In this document: one piece after another, positions 16,948 to 24,233 of the stretch
How the letters are laid out: each line of letters begins with the position of its first letter
How positions within the stretch are numbered: position 1 is the stretch's first letter
Assembly (NCBI GenBank): GCA_021788095.1
Contig: JAJYLB010000014.1
Span: 19,878 to 83,877 of the forward strand
Length of the DNA: 64,000 nucleotides
Source of the DNA: Acidobacteriota bacterium
GTDB lineage: Bacteria; Acidobacteriota; Terriglobia; Acidiferrales; UBA7541
Direction of reading: 5' to 3'
Position numbers and translations under genes: made by a program
The notes under the pieces: generated by a model
Database searches by the model: none
What the model was told of the DNA's origin: nothing
What the model saw: the letters and a program-made list of their open reading frames with translations, nothing else

Positions 16948-17268
16948 ATGCCGAAGCGCAAAGAACCAGAAGGCGGCGTTAAGGAATTAATCGAGTGCGC
17001 CGAGCGTGTTTTGAAAGAAGCTCAGGGGAAAAACGACGGCGCATTGTCACTGCGGGCGCTAGCGGAATTGCGCGAGTTGCATCTGGCAAAAGCGCAGATA
17101 GAGATGGGCCTGGACGCGCAAAAGGCGCTGCGGCAGATCGCCGACGATCAACTAATCGAGGAAGTGCGCCGGCGCGGACTAACGGTCGAGCAAAAAGTTA
17201 CCTGGAACGTTGTCCACGACGCGACGAAGCCTGCGTTGCCTGAGACGGGGACAGAGAATCATGGGTGA
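16948..17268 (+). CDS. Small helical protein preceding the terminase (terS candidate)
   Basis: A 106-residue acidic/basic helical protein (ELIECAERVLKEAQGKN, LRALAELRELHLAKAQIE) whose stop overlaps the terminase ATG by 8 bp. Position and size fit a terminase small subunit or DNA-packaging accessory protein, but I see no clear HTH terS signature. The C-terminus (LTVEQKVTWNVVHDATK) looks extended. Good RBS gggaggtg upstream. Confidence 0.6.
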   Translation: MPKRKEPEGGVKELIECAERVLKEAQGKNDGALSLRALAELRELHLAKAQIEMGLDAQKALRQIADDQLIEEVRRRGLTVEQKVTWNVVHDATKPALPETGTENHG

Positions 17269-18634
17269 TTTGACTGTAACGCTCCACTTCCGAGAGCTTC
17301 ACGAAAAGCAGCGTCTATTCGTGGAATCTCCCGCGAAGCGAAAGATTGTGCGCGCCGGCCGGCGCGGAGGAAAGACCGTGGCGGCGGCTTACCTTGCGGC
17401 CAATCGGTTCCTGGCCGGCGAACGCGTTCTGTATGCGGCTCCGGTCAGCGACCAAATCGAGCACTTCTGGAGGGAAACTGTTCGCATCTTCGCTGAGGCC
17501 GTGTCTCTCGGCATCTTGAAGAAAAACGAGAGCGAACACTTCGTCGAACGGCCAGGCACAACGAATCGAATCCGGGCCAAAACGGCATGGAATGCCGACA
17601 CGTTGCGCGGCGATTTCGCGGACTTGCTGATTTTGGACGAATGGCAGTTGATGAACGAAACCGCTTGGGGCGAAGTTGGCGCGCCGATGCTGGCCGACCG
17701 GAACGGCGACGCTGTTTTTATTTATACCCCAGCGAGTTTGCGTTCCCGCTCGACTTCGAAGGCAGTGGACAAATTGCACGCTGCGAAGTTGTACGAGCGA
17801 GCGAAAAACGATTCCCGATGGCTGGCCCTACACTGGACCTCGCACGACAACCCCTTTATCAGTCGCCAGGCGCTCGACGAACTGGCTGTCGATATGACGG
17901 CCTTGAGCTACAAACAAGAAATCGAGGCGCAGGACGTGCAGGAAGTGCCGGGCGCGTTGTGGAAACGCGCGTTGATCGAGGAAACGCGTGTGGCTACGAT
18001 CCCCACGGTCATTCGTCGGATTGTTGTCGGCGTCGATCCCAGCGGCTCGACCGTAACCGAATGCGGGATTGTTGGCGTGGGAATCGGTGAGGATGGGCAC
18101 TTGTACGTCATGGCCGATGCCTCCCGCCGCGCGGCGACGCCAATGACGTGGGCAGAGTCGGCAGTAAATCTCTACCACCTACTGAAAGCCGACCGGATCG
18201 TTGCGGAGCAAAACTTCGGGGGCTACATGGTCCGGGCAACGATCACGACGGTCGATTCGAACGTGCCGATCCTCGAAACGGTTTCCAGCCGTGGGAAGCT
18301 GGTGCGGGCCGAGCCAATCGCCGCCCGGTTTGAGCGGGGCGAGGCTCATATCGTCGGCGAACTGGCAGAACTTGAAGACGAAATGTGTTCGTACACGGGC
18401 GACGCCGGCCGCAGCCCGAACCGGCTCGACGCGATGGTGTTCGCGGCCACCGAACTCACGCAGAACGCGATGGGAATCACCGCATACTACAAACGCGAAT
18501 TCATTCGGGGGACAGATGCGAAAGCCGCCCTGCCCGCGTCCAGCGCGCGACCGGCCGAAACGCCACCGCCAGTTTCGACGGCGGACCGGCAGGCGTGGAC
18601 GAGAGAGGTCTTCAACCGCCTGAGACGTAAATGA
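17261..18634 (+). CDS. terL: Terminase large subunit (DNA-packaging ATPase/nuclease)
   Basis: A 457-residue protein starting MGDLTVTLHFRELHEKQR. ATPase domain: Walker A RAGRRGGKTVAAAYLAA near residue 30, Walker B LLILDEWQLM, and coupling-motif-like IYTPASLRS. C-terminal RNase H-like nuclease: VVGVDPSGS (first acidic residue), IVAEQNFGGYM, and SPNRLDAMVFAAT (last Asp). Full-length and without breaks. In phages it would package DNA into a procapsid, but no capsid gene accompanies it here, so it would depend on a helper or serve another role. Confidence 0.9.
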   Translation: MGDLTVTLHFRELHEKQRLFVESPAKRKIVRAGRRGGKTVAAAYLAANRFLAGERVLYAAPVSDQIEHFWRETVRIFAEAVSLGILKKNESEHFVERPGTTNRIRAKTAWNADTLRGDFADLLILDEWQLMNETAWGEVGAPMLADRNGDAVFIYTPASLRSRSTSKAVDKLHAAKLYERAKNDSRWLALHWTSHDNPFISRQALDELAVDMTALSYKQEIEAQDVQEVPGALWKRALIEETRVATIPTVIRRIVVGVDPSGSTVTECGIVGVGIGEDGHLYVMADASRRAATPMTWAESAVNLYHLLKADRIVAEQNFGGYMVRATITTVDSNVPILETVSSRGKLVRAEPIAARFERGEAHIVGELAELEDEMCSYTGDAGRSPNRLDAMVFAATELTQNAMGITAYYKREFIRGTDAKAALPASSARPAETPPPVSTADRQAWTREVFNRLRRK

Positions 18635-18636
18635 TT

Positions 18637-18664
18637 TTGTTCACCGTGCAGTCCGTTGTAAAAT
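18637..18664 (+). promoter_or_regulatory. Possible promoter before the 269-residue gene
   Basis: TTGTTC (18637-18642) and TAAAAT (18659-18664) are spaced by 16 bp in the gap after terL. A duplicated ccccgcccaa word follows before the RBS (aggagc) of the next ATG at 18712. Confidence 0.4.
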
Positions 18665-18711
18665 GCCCCTAGAAACCCCGCCCAATTTCCCCGCCCAAAT
18701 AGGAGCATCCG

Positions 18712-19521
18712 ATGGAGATCAACGCAGCAGCTATTGAAGTTCTTCAACACCGTACTGACGTGACCAGTGATCCTGTCCTGCGCAGGGAGCGGCAACGTTT
18801 TGTCGATTCTCTCAGAAAAAAGTTTTATATCCCGAATGCCGAGCGCGTCGATTTTTCGGATTTCTATGTTTCTCTCGAACGGTCGCGCAAGTCGCTCGCG
18901 GCAGTGAAAGCGAGCGTGGACAATCTCGAAAAATCGCACCGTCCCTTTGCTGCCGCTCAGGTTGCAACCGCTGGCCGGCGCGACATTCGCGCCAATCGCG
19001 CTGACGAAGTTCCCACGATGGACACGCGGCGCGGCACGTTCAGGCCAGAAGCCATCGTTCAGGGCGAAGTGAAGCCGGGAGAATCTGGTTTGCAGGCCGC
19101 GCTCGTGAGGATGCGGCAGGAATCAGAAGACGCCAAACTGCGGAACACACAGTCTGAATGGACGCCAGCGAATCCACTTCACCCAGACGGTCGCGCGAAC
19201 GTGGAGGACATGCGCGGTCCCGATCCCCACGTCGAGAAGATGAAGAAAGAACAAGAATTCATCGTCAAAGTGGGCGAGTCGAGCTTGCAGTGCAAAAAGT
19301 GCGCCGTGACGTTCTGGCGTAAGCAATTCGGTCCCACTCCGTTCCAACAGGCCCAAGAACATCTCCGGCGGTTCCATGCTGACCAGAGAATCCCCGGCGA
19401 TGCGGGCGAGACTTTCGGTAGCTCTGAAATTCTGAAGGTCATGCGAGTCGAAAACAGGCTGGTCGGCAAGGATGCCGAACGCGCGGTCGCGCTCGCGAAA
19501 GGCGCGTTCGTTGAGAATTGA
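18712..19521 (+). CDS. Hypothetical element-borne protein with C2H2-like motif
   Basis: A 269-residue protein with RBS taggagcatccg. The N-terminal ~85 residues are helical and charged, the middle is Gly/Pro/Arg-rich, and residues about 190-220 contain CKKCAVTFWRKQ...HLRRFH, a C-x2-C...H-x4-H zinc-finger-like pattern. No similarity to a structural phage protein is recognised. It is downstream of terL but separated by a promoter-like gap. The AT content of its 5' part seems higher than that of the flanking chromosome. Confidence 0.65.
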   Translation: MEINAAAIEVLQHRTDVTSDPVLRRERQRFVDSLRKKFYIPNAERVDFSDFYVSLERSRKSLAAVKASVDNLEKSHRPFAAAQVATAGRRDIRANRADEVPTMDTRRGTFRPEAIVQGEVKPGESGLQAALVRMRQESEDAKLRNTQSEWTPANPLHPDGRANVEDMRGPDPHVEKMKKEQEFIVKVGESSLQCKKCAVTFWRKQFGPTPFQQAQEHLRRFHADQRIPGDAGETFGSSEILKVMRVENRLVGKDAERAVALAKGAFVEN

Positions 19522-19678
19522 TTTTCGTCGCTGCTCGCGGCGAAACAGGGGCGTCTCCATCCGACCCCTGGCTCCTCCGCAACGTGGCCGCGTTCGGTTG
19601 CTCCTCCGGGCGCGGCCATCCTTTCGTAAATTTTGAATTCCCACTTGACCCTGACGTGCAGCCAACTTCGATCTGCCC

Positions 19679-19714
19679 TTGACTTTTGTCTATATAAGTA
19701 GTTATATAAAGGCG
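19679..19714 (+). promoter_or_regulatory. Promoter/operator of the HigBA-type pair; leaderless start
   Basis: TTGACT (19679-19684) is followed after 17-18 bp by TTATATA (19702-19708), and the toxin GTG is at 19714, where transcription should begin. TATATAA-gtag-TTATATA (19691-19708) is a perfect inverted repeat covering the -10, a likely antitoxin operator. No Shine-Dalgarno can fit, so the mRNA appears leaderless. Confidence 0.7.
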
Positions 19715-20085
19715 TGACAAGCGAAGGCTCCAAGAGTCGGATCAAATGGGAAGGCGATTCCCTCGAAGAAATTAGATCATGGCCCAAGGACATCAGAGAG
19801 AACATCGGGGGTGACCTGGATCGACTTGAACGTAATGAGGAGCCGCTGGATTTCCGACCGATGGGCAGGAGCCTGCCAGGCGTCAGTGAACTGAGAGACC
19901 GGGACGAAGATTTCTGGTACAGGCTTTTCTATTGGTTTCACGCCGGGTGGATTTACGTGCTGCATTGCTTCAGGAAGAAAACGAACCAGACTTCACGCGG
20001 GGATTTGGAAATAGCTCGGCAGCGCATGAAAGCCGTCAAGCAGCGAAACGACACTCCGGCGGAAAGGGAGGGGAAAAGTGCATAG
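19714..20085 (+). CDS. HigB-like toxin (phage-derived Gp49-like / RelE superfamily)
   Basis: A 123-residue protein with a GTG start at the predicted transcription start. The IRSWPKDIRENIGGDLDRLE helix, GRSLPGVSELRDRDEDFWYRLFYW (the 'L-x-G-V-x-E-L' signature) and YVLHCFRKKTNQTSRGDLEIARQR are typical of HigB/Gp49 ribosome-dependent mRNases. Toxin-first order is characteristic of higBA loci. The antitoxin gene overlaps its end by 8 bp. Confidence 0.88.
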   Translation: MTSEGSKSRIKWEGDSLEEIRSWPKDIRENIGGDLDRLERNEEPLDFRPMGRSLPGVSELRDRDEDFWYRLFYWFHAGWIYVLHCFRKKTNQTSRGDLEIARQRMKAVKQRNDTPAEREGKSA

Positions 20086-20368
20086 AGAGCGAAACGTGTT
20101 CGACGATTTGGGATTCTCGCGCGAAGAGGCATCGGAACTGTCGGCGAAAGCGCGCCTGTGCTCCGAAATTGTCCGCTACGCGAGGGGGCATTATTCGCAA
20201 GCGGAGTTGGTGAAAATTTTGGGCGAGACGCAACCGCGAATCAGCGATTTGATGCGGGGCAAAATCTCGAAATTCAGTCTGGACAAACTCTTCGCCTACG
20301 CGGAAAACCTGCACATGAATCCCGAGATTCGAGTGCACCGTCCGGTTAAGGTGCTTGCCGTTGGGTGA
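20078..20368 (+). CDS. HigA-like antitoxin, XRE-type HTH
   Basis: A 96-residue protein with a GTG start overlapping the toxin stop. NVFDDLGFSREEASELSAKA is the N-terminal hook typical of the HTH_37/XRE antitoxins paired with Gp49-like toxins. The HTH is YSQAELVKILGETQPRISDL followed by SKFSLDKLFAYAENL. It should neutralise the toxin and repress from the TATATAA palindrome. Probably stabilises the integrated element. Confidence 0.88.
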   Translation: MHRERNVFDDLGFSREEASELSAKARLCSEIVRYARGHYSQAELVKILGETQPRISDLMRGKISKFSLDKLFAYAENLHMNPEIRVHRPVKVLAVG

Positions 20369-20408
20369 TAAATCTGGCGGGGCGGCCGCTGCTTCCACGC
20401 AGAGGCCG

Positions 20409-20981
20409 CTACCTGAACGACTTCAGCCCGCTTCCAAAATACGAACTCCCCTGCCCCGGCGACCCGCTGGCAATGTTCACCTGCTCGATCCGGTGACGCT
20501 CCGCGTTCTGCTCCCGCTGCACGAGGATGGATTCCCTGATGCGATCTGGCTTGCGCCGTGGCCGCCGATCCGGCACGCCCCTGCGGTTTCCTCCACCAGA
20601 CTGCCCCGGCCGCCACTGGCGCGGTGCCAGGTAGCGGTCAAGGTTCGCCCTACTGCGCTCCAAGGATTCGGGCAAATACCATGGGCGCGAGACGTGGCCC
20701 GGCTTGTGGTGGGCGTGGCGGTACGATACCCACCGCGAGATGGCCAGCCGGCGACAAGCTCCCCAAGGCAGCCGGCCAGAGTTTCCGTCCCGCATCTCGC
20801 GCCAGAGCTTGCCGAGCGCGTGATGACAGCAGAGCGGGCAAGCTCCCGGCCACAAGGCGCGAGCATACGCGGCTTCGCTTTCAAGCCAAGCGGCGCGGCG
20901 TCCCCGTGGACGCTGGCGCGTTTCTGTGGCATGGATAGAGGGATTCATCATGTCGCTCTCGTTGCGTGGCTCTGAAAGCAT
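20409..20981 (-). CDS. Possible Arg-rich protein near attR, doubtful
   Basis: A 190-residue frame on the minus strand, convergent to the antitoxin; a start at ATG 20951 or 20948 is also possible. The sequence has a C-x2-C-C-H-H cluster (CPLCCHHALGKLWREM) and is rich in Arg, Ser and Pro. A plus-strand frame of similar length covers the same bases, so coding is uncertain. The mirror frame looks less protein-like. Confidence 0.35.
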   Translation of the reverse strand: MLSEPRNESDMMNPSIHATETRQRPRGRRAAWLESEAAYARALWPGACPLCCHHALGKLWREMRDGNSGRLPWGACRRLAISRWVSYRHAHHKPGHVSRPWYLPESLERSRANLDRYLAPRQWRPGQSGGGNRRGVPDRRPRRKPDRIRESILVQREQNAERHRIEQVNIASGSPGQGSSYFGSGLKSFR

Positions 20982-21213
20982 TGTACGGCGAATTGGTAGC
21001 GGCGTCGCATGGACTTGACGCGCGCGCCCGCCCGAGCGGCGGAAAACTTTGTGCCGTGGTTTGTGTCGTAACTACCCTTGGGACGCCGGGGAATCGCCTG
21101 TCATCGCGTGTCCGCGTGTGGCGGCGAAGATGGCGTGAAATCCGGCTTAACCCAAAGCGATGTTGGACGCTTGCGGCATTCGCTGTCTTTCGCTGTCAAC
21201 GTTGGTTTGAGAA

Positions 21214-21259
21214 CTCCGGAACCAGAGGTCGGGCGTTCAAATCGCCCCAGGCGCGCCAT
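21214..21259. repeat. attR: 46-bp copy of the tRNA-Arg 3' end
   Basis: Perfect repeat of 13792-13837. It marks the right end of the integrated element. The stop codon and last residues of the nuclease-like gene on the minus strand lie within or next to it. Confidence 0.9.
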
Positions 21260-21737
21260 CATTCCAATGGTTGGGCGGGTAACTCTTGAGGTAGCCGCTC
21301 GACTCACGCAGGATTCTTCTCGTATTCTCGGATGAGTGCCCTTGGCCGCGAACTCCGGGTTCCTCCAACCACTCCTTATGGCCCGCCATAAGCCATCTTT
21401 CGAGCGTTCCCGTCTTCACCACGAGAAAGTTCGCAGCGTCTTTCCGCGCTAGGTCAACAAGGACGCAATAATCGTTTACGGCCTTCCGCTTGAAGACCGG
21501 GGCGCGCCAATCCCCCGACGCAGCGTTCCACTGCCAGTCCGTCCCGCCCAACTTGGTCTTCACGCGGATGTGCACCGTTCTCCGCCGGTCCGTGGCGAGG
21601 ATGTCGAATCCAGGCGCATTCTTGGGGACCAGGGCAGCCAACACCCCCCGCCTCAACAGCTCGCCCATTACCAAGTACTCGCCGGCGCTGCCGACGATTG
21701 ATGTCAGGCCCCTCTTCGCGGTTTGTACCCGGCTCAT
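21237..21737 (-). CDS. PD-(D/E)XK nuclease-like protein abutting attR
   Basis: A 166-residue protein starting MSRVQTAKRGLTSIVGSAGEYLV with a G-rich RBS 6 bp upstream (an ATG at 21785 is the alternative). The fold signature is GSAGEYLVMGELLRRG (Glu), then PGFDILAT (Asp), then VHIRVKTKLGG (x-V-K, with Arg where Glu/Gln is usual), then W. These proteins resemble Holliday-junction-resolvase-like or restriction-like nucleases of unknown role. Its C-terminal ~10 residues are encoded by attR sequence, so element integration has supplied the present 3' end. Confidence 0.7.
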   Translation of the reverse strand: MSRVQTAKRGLTSIVGSAGEYLVMGELLRRGVLAALVPKNAPGFDILATDRRRTVHIRVKTKLGGTDWQWNAASGDWRAPVFKRKAVNDYCVLVDLARKDAANFLVVKTGTLERWLMAGHKEWLEEPGVRGQGHSSENTRRILRESSGYLKSYPPNHWNDGAPGAI

Positions 21738-22019
21738 ATTTGGCCCCCCGGCGGCCTCGCTCTTGCGGTCTCGGTTGCGTTGCATTTTACCGAAAAAAGG
21801 CGGCCCCTGCGGAGCCCCTCGTCGCGCCGCCTGCCGAGGCTATGGAGCCAGAGCCCAACCAGGTAAATCAGGTGTCATCTTGGGGAACGCAGTGTCCGAC
21901 CCGGGGCCGATGTGGGAATAATTTGGGAACAAAACCCATCAAGAACGGCCCAATTTCGGGCCTGTGGCATTTTGCAAGGGCAAGACACGCGGCAGCTTAG
22001 AGAATTGACTTTCACAACA
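21738..22019. other. Gap without recognisable genes
   Basis: No convincing reading frame or promoter is seen between the nuclease-like gene and the tRNA-end-like repeat at 22020. The sequence is part of the tandem junk next to attR. Confidence 0.5.
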
Positions 22020-22262
22020 CTGGAACCAGAGGTTGGGCGTTTCCCGAAAGAAGGCTTCGGGACAGGCGCCTCGCCCCAGGCGCGCCATTCCCTTTAGAAT
22101 AAATCCAAGAAAACAAGGGATCGAGGAGGTGACCGCTGATGCCAAGACCAGCACTCATACGGTCGATTTCCCTGGCAAGGGAAGTTCTCTTGCTCGGCCA
22201 AACACTTGGCGATGAGCTTTGGTTGGAGGGGACCCTTGGAGGGTCACGCCAGGGTCCATACG
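22020..22262 (+). repeat. tRNA-Arg-end-like dispersed repeat, copy 1
   Basis: Begins with CTGGAACCAGAGGTTGGGCGTT, matching the tRNA-Arg 3' half. A hairpin insert (TCCCGAAagaaggCTTCGGGA-type) then replaces the T-loop, followed by CGCCCCAGGCGCGCCA and about 170 bp of common sequence with an AGGAGG-led short frame (ATG 22139). A second copy is at 35870-36111 at roughly 88 percent identity by eye, and a fragment of its continuation is at 40140-40215. It could be the right end of an older element integrated at the same tRNA. Confidence 0.7.
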
Positions 22263-22403
22263 CTCCGGCTCAAGGAGATGTCCCGAGAAAGTCGCCTTAC
22301 CCGCAATACCGAGATCGAGGGGATTCGTTGTGTGTCCTAGTGCGCCGGATGCTCTGAAGGCCCGCCTCCGTAGTGGGGCAGTTTGCCAGCCGACCCGGCG
22401 TCA

Positions 22404-22528
22404 CTAGAACCTATTGCAAGACCTCCCTGGGGCGTGCTTCAGGGGCTGAAGCCCCTGATTTTTCGCCACTTTTACGGCACGGCTGAAGCCGTGCCCTCCG
22501 AAGACAGGGGTTTTGCAATGGCTTCTAG
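22404..22528. mobile_element. MITE related to the IS5-family element
   Basis: Flanked by CTAG on both sides (22404-22407, 22525-22528). Ends read inward as AACCTATTGCAAGACC and AAGCCATTGCAAAACC, matching each other (about 13 of 16) and the right end of the insertion sequence at 4590-5504. The 117-bp core has two strong palindromes, AGGGGCTGAAGCCCCT (22441-22456) and GGCACGGCTGAAGCCGTGCC, and no gene. A similar core occurs at 63026-63146. Confidence 0.8.
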
Positions 22529-22546
22529 CGTCTTCGCGAAAGGCGC

Positions 22547-23072
22547 CTAGACGCCGAATTCGCTCATCAGATCCTGGTGTGGCCGCCGTTCCAGCATCGA
22601 GCTAGTGCGCCCGAATTTCCCGAGCGCCTTGAACGACCGCAGGCAGGTGTCGCCCCGGCATTCTTGAACACCGCGTCCCGCACGGCGTCTCCAAACTTTC
22701 GCTTGTTGCGGTCGATCACCCCACGCGCCCAAGCCTTTCGCCAAATCAACGTTGTAGAACCGGGGAGGCAGTTTGTGCAGCGCCTATCAGACAGCCTGCC
22801 GGCCTTTTGCCAGATTACTGGCACAGGAACGCATAGCTCCGCTCTCAAGCGCGCTCACACTCCGGAGCGGAATTGCCTCGTGCCATGGTTCGCAGTTTAG
22901 CTTCATTCAATCCACTTCGACGGCGAGGATGTACGTGAGGCTCTGCCGCTTGGCGAGAAAGCTCGCAAATATGCCCCTAACAATGTCACTGTCATTTGGG
23001 TCGTTGATCGAGCCAGCGACATTTGTCACGGACTGTGCGCTTGCGGTTTTGCCCCCCAGTTTCCTGGCCCAG
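22547..23072. pseudogene. Degraded coding remnants, identity unknown
   Basis: Several short, protein-like stretches appear in shifted frames. On the minus strand, pieces reading RKFGDAVRDAVFKNAG and LRSFKALGKFGRTSSMLERR would need one or two frameshifts to join. On the plus strand, near 22910-23060, HFDGEDVREALPLGEKARKY is followed by VTVIWVVDRASD. No continuous gene can be assigned. This is consistent with a decayed island segment. Confidence 0.3.
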
Positions 23073-23471
23073 CTAGCGGTCTAATTGAGGGAAAATTCGC
23101 AGGAGTTCGCCGGAGAGTTCCTGATAGAGGCGCTCGGTGGCCACCACGCCATCTACGCCGCACGCGCGAGAAGCGATGCGTACGTCAGGACTGTCGTAAA
23201 CGGAAAGAAAGATGATCCGTATGGTGGGATCCAGCTTGCGAAGTTGAGCGGCGAGCTCCAACCCGTCCATCCTCGGCATCAACCAGTCGGTCAAAACCAA
23301 ATCGGGACGGAGGATCTTGACCTGATCGAGGGCTTCGCGGCCATCCCCGGCGGTGCCCACAACCTCAATGCCATTCCTTTGCTCGAGAAAGAGACAGATG
23401 GCGCGCCGTACCGCGGCAGAATCCTCAGCAACAATGGTTCGGATGCGTTCTCTGCTGCTGCTCCCTGTCAT
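23073..23471 (-). CDS. Single-domain response regulator (CheY-like)
   Basis: A 132-residue receiver domain. Acidic pocket IVAEDSAA (residues 16-17), phospho-acceptor Asp62 in LVLTDWLMPRMDG and Ser in IIFLSVYD are present. The conserved Lys of the last strand is missing: GVDGVVATERL has Ala-Thr where Lys-Pro stands. No output domain. It lies 108 bp downstream of the LuxR-type regulator in the same orientation, so it belongs to the same signalling cluster. Phosphotransfer may be altered by the missing Lys. Confidence 0.9.
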   Translation of the reverse strand: MTGSSSRERIRTIVAEDSAAVRRAICLFLEQRNGIEVVGTAGDGREALDQVKILRPDLVLTDWLMPRMDGLELAAQLRKLDPTIRIIFLSVYDSPDVRIASRACGVDGVVATERLYQELSGELLRIFPQLDR

Positions 23472-23579
23472 CGTCCTGCCCCCGGCGTTCCGCCTTCAGG
23501 GAACAGGATAAACGACGGAAAGAACTAAGCCATAGAACAGAGTCCCTAGAACGTCCTAGGAAAGGAGCGAGGGGAAGAG

Positions 23580-24233
23580 TCAGGGCTGCACGATGTTGTT
23601 GCGCATGGCGTAGTGGACAAGTTCAGTAATGGAATGGAGGTTGAGTTTGTGCATGATGTTTGCCCGGTGGGCTTCCACCGTTTTCAGGCTGATGTCCAGA
23701 GCGACCGCAACTTCCTTGTTGCTCTTGCCCTCCGCCAGGAGCTGGACAATTTGCCGTTCACGAGGGGTCAGACTGGGAAGCGAGGGTTCGGCGTTGGCAG
23801 CTTGTGCGCCATCGAGATAGCCCCTCAACAGCAACTCTTCCACCCGGGACGTAAACATGGGTTTGTGCTCTCGCAGGGTCTTGACTGCCCTTATCAGGTC
23901 TCCCCCGCCGTCGCTCTTCAGAACGTAACCTCTGGCACCGGCCTCAAGCACTTCGCGCACGACCTGCTCGGATTCATGCATCGTTAAGATCAACACCTCA
24001 GTTTGCGGGAGCGCACGGACGATCTCCCGGGTCGCCTCGAGCCCGTTCAGATCGGGCATAGCGATGTCCATCACGACCAAGTGTGGCTTGTACTCCTTCG
24101 CCTTCTGGACGGCTTCCCTTCCGTTGGACGCCTCGCAGCACACCTGAAAATCCGGCTGCGATTCCAACAGGGTACGCAGCCCCCGGCGCACAACCTCGTG
24201 GTCGTCCGCCACCAGGATCCTGGTCACGCTCAT
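23580..24233 (-). CDS. NarL/FixJ-family response regulator
   Basis: A 217-residue two-domain regulator. The receiver has DD at 10-11, Asp56 in LVVMDIAMPDLNG, Thr in LILTMHE and Lys106 in GYVLKSDGG. The C-terminal LuxR-type HTH (about residues 150-212) has LTPRERQIVQLLAEGKSNKEVA and LKTVEAHRANIMHKL. Its ATG overlaps the histidine-kinase stop (ATGA), so the pair is a coupled two-component system. Target genes are unknown; the nearby HtrA/stress genes are candidates. Confidence 0.93.
   Translation of the reverse strand: MSVTRILVADDHEVVRRGLRTLLESQPDFQVCCEASNGREAVQKAKEYKPHLVVMDIAMPDLNGLEATREIVRALPQTEVLILTMHESEQVVREVLEAGARGYVLKSDGGGDLIRAVKTLREHKPMFTSRVEELLLRGYLDGAQAANAEPSLPSLTPRERQIVQLLAEGKSNKEVAVALDISLKTVEAHRANIMHKLNLHSITELVHYAMRNNIVQP

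Larger units (their letters stand above)
13838..21259. mobile_element. 7.4-kb integrated element in tRNA-Arg with terminase but no capsid genes
   Basis: Delimited by the 46-bp attL/attR repeats. Leftward genes: integrase and a CGNR-type zinc-finger protein. Rightward genes: two small HTH proteins, a replication-organiser-like protein, a small unknown, terminase large subunit, a second zinc-finger-like protein and a HigBA-type toxin-antitoxin pair. There is also a doubtful leftward gene near attR. No portal, capsid, protease, tail or lysis gene is visible in the 7.4 kb. It may be a phage satellite-like island or a deleted prophage. All its large frames are intact. Confidence 0.85.

Noticed and set aside
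20355..20975. Plus-strand 206-codon frame overlapping the doubtful minus-strand gene near attR
   Set aside because: Starts inside the antitoxin tail, no RBS, and low-complexity composition.
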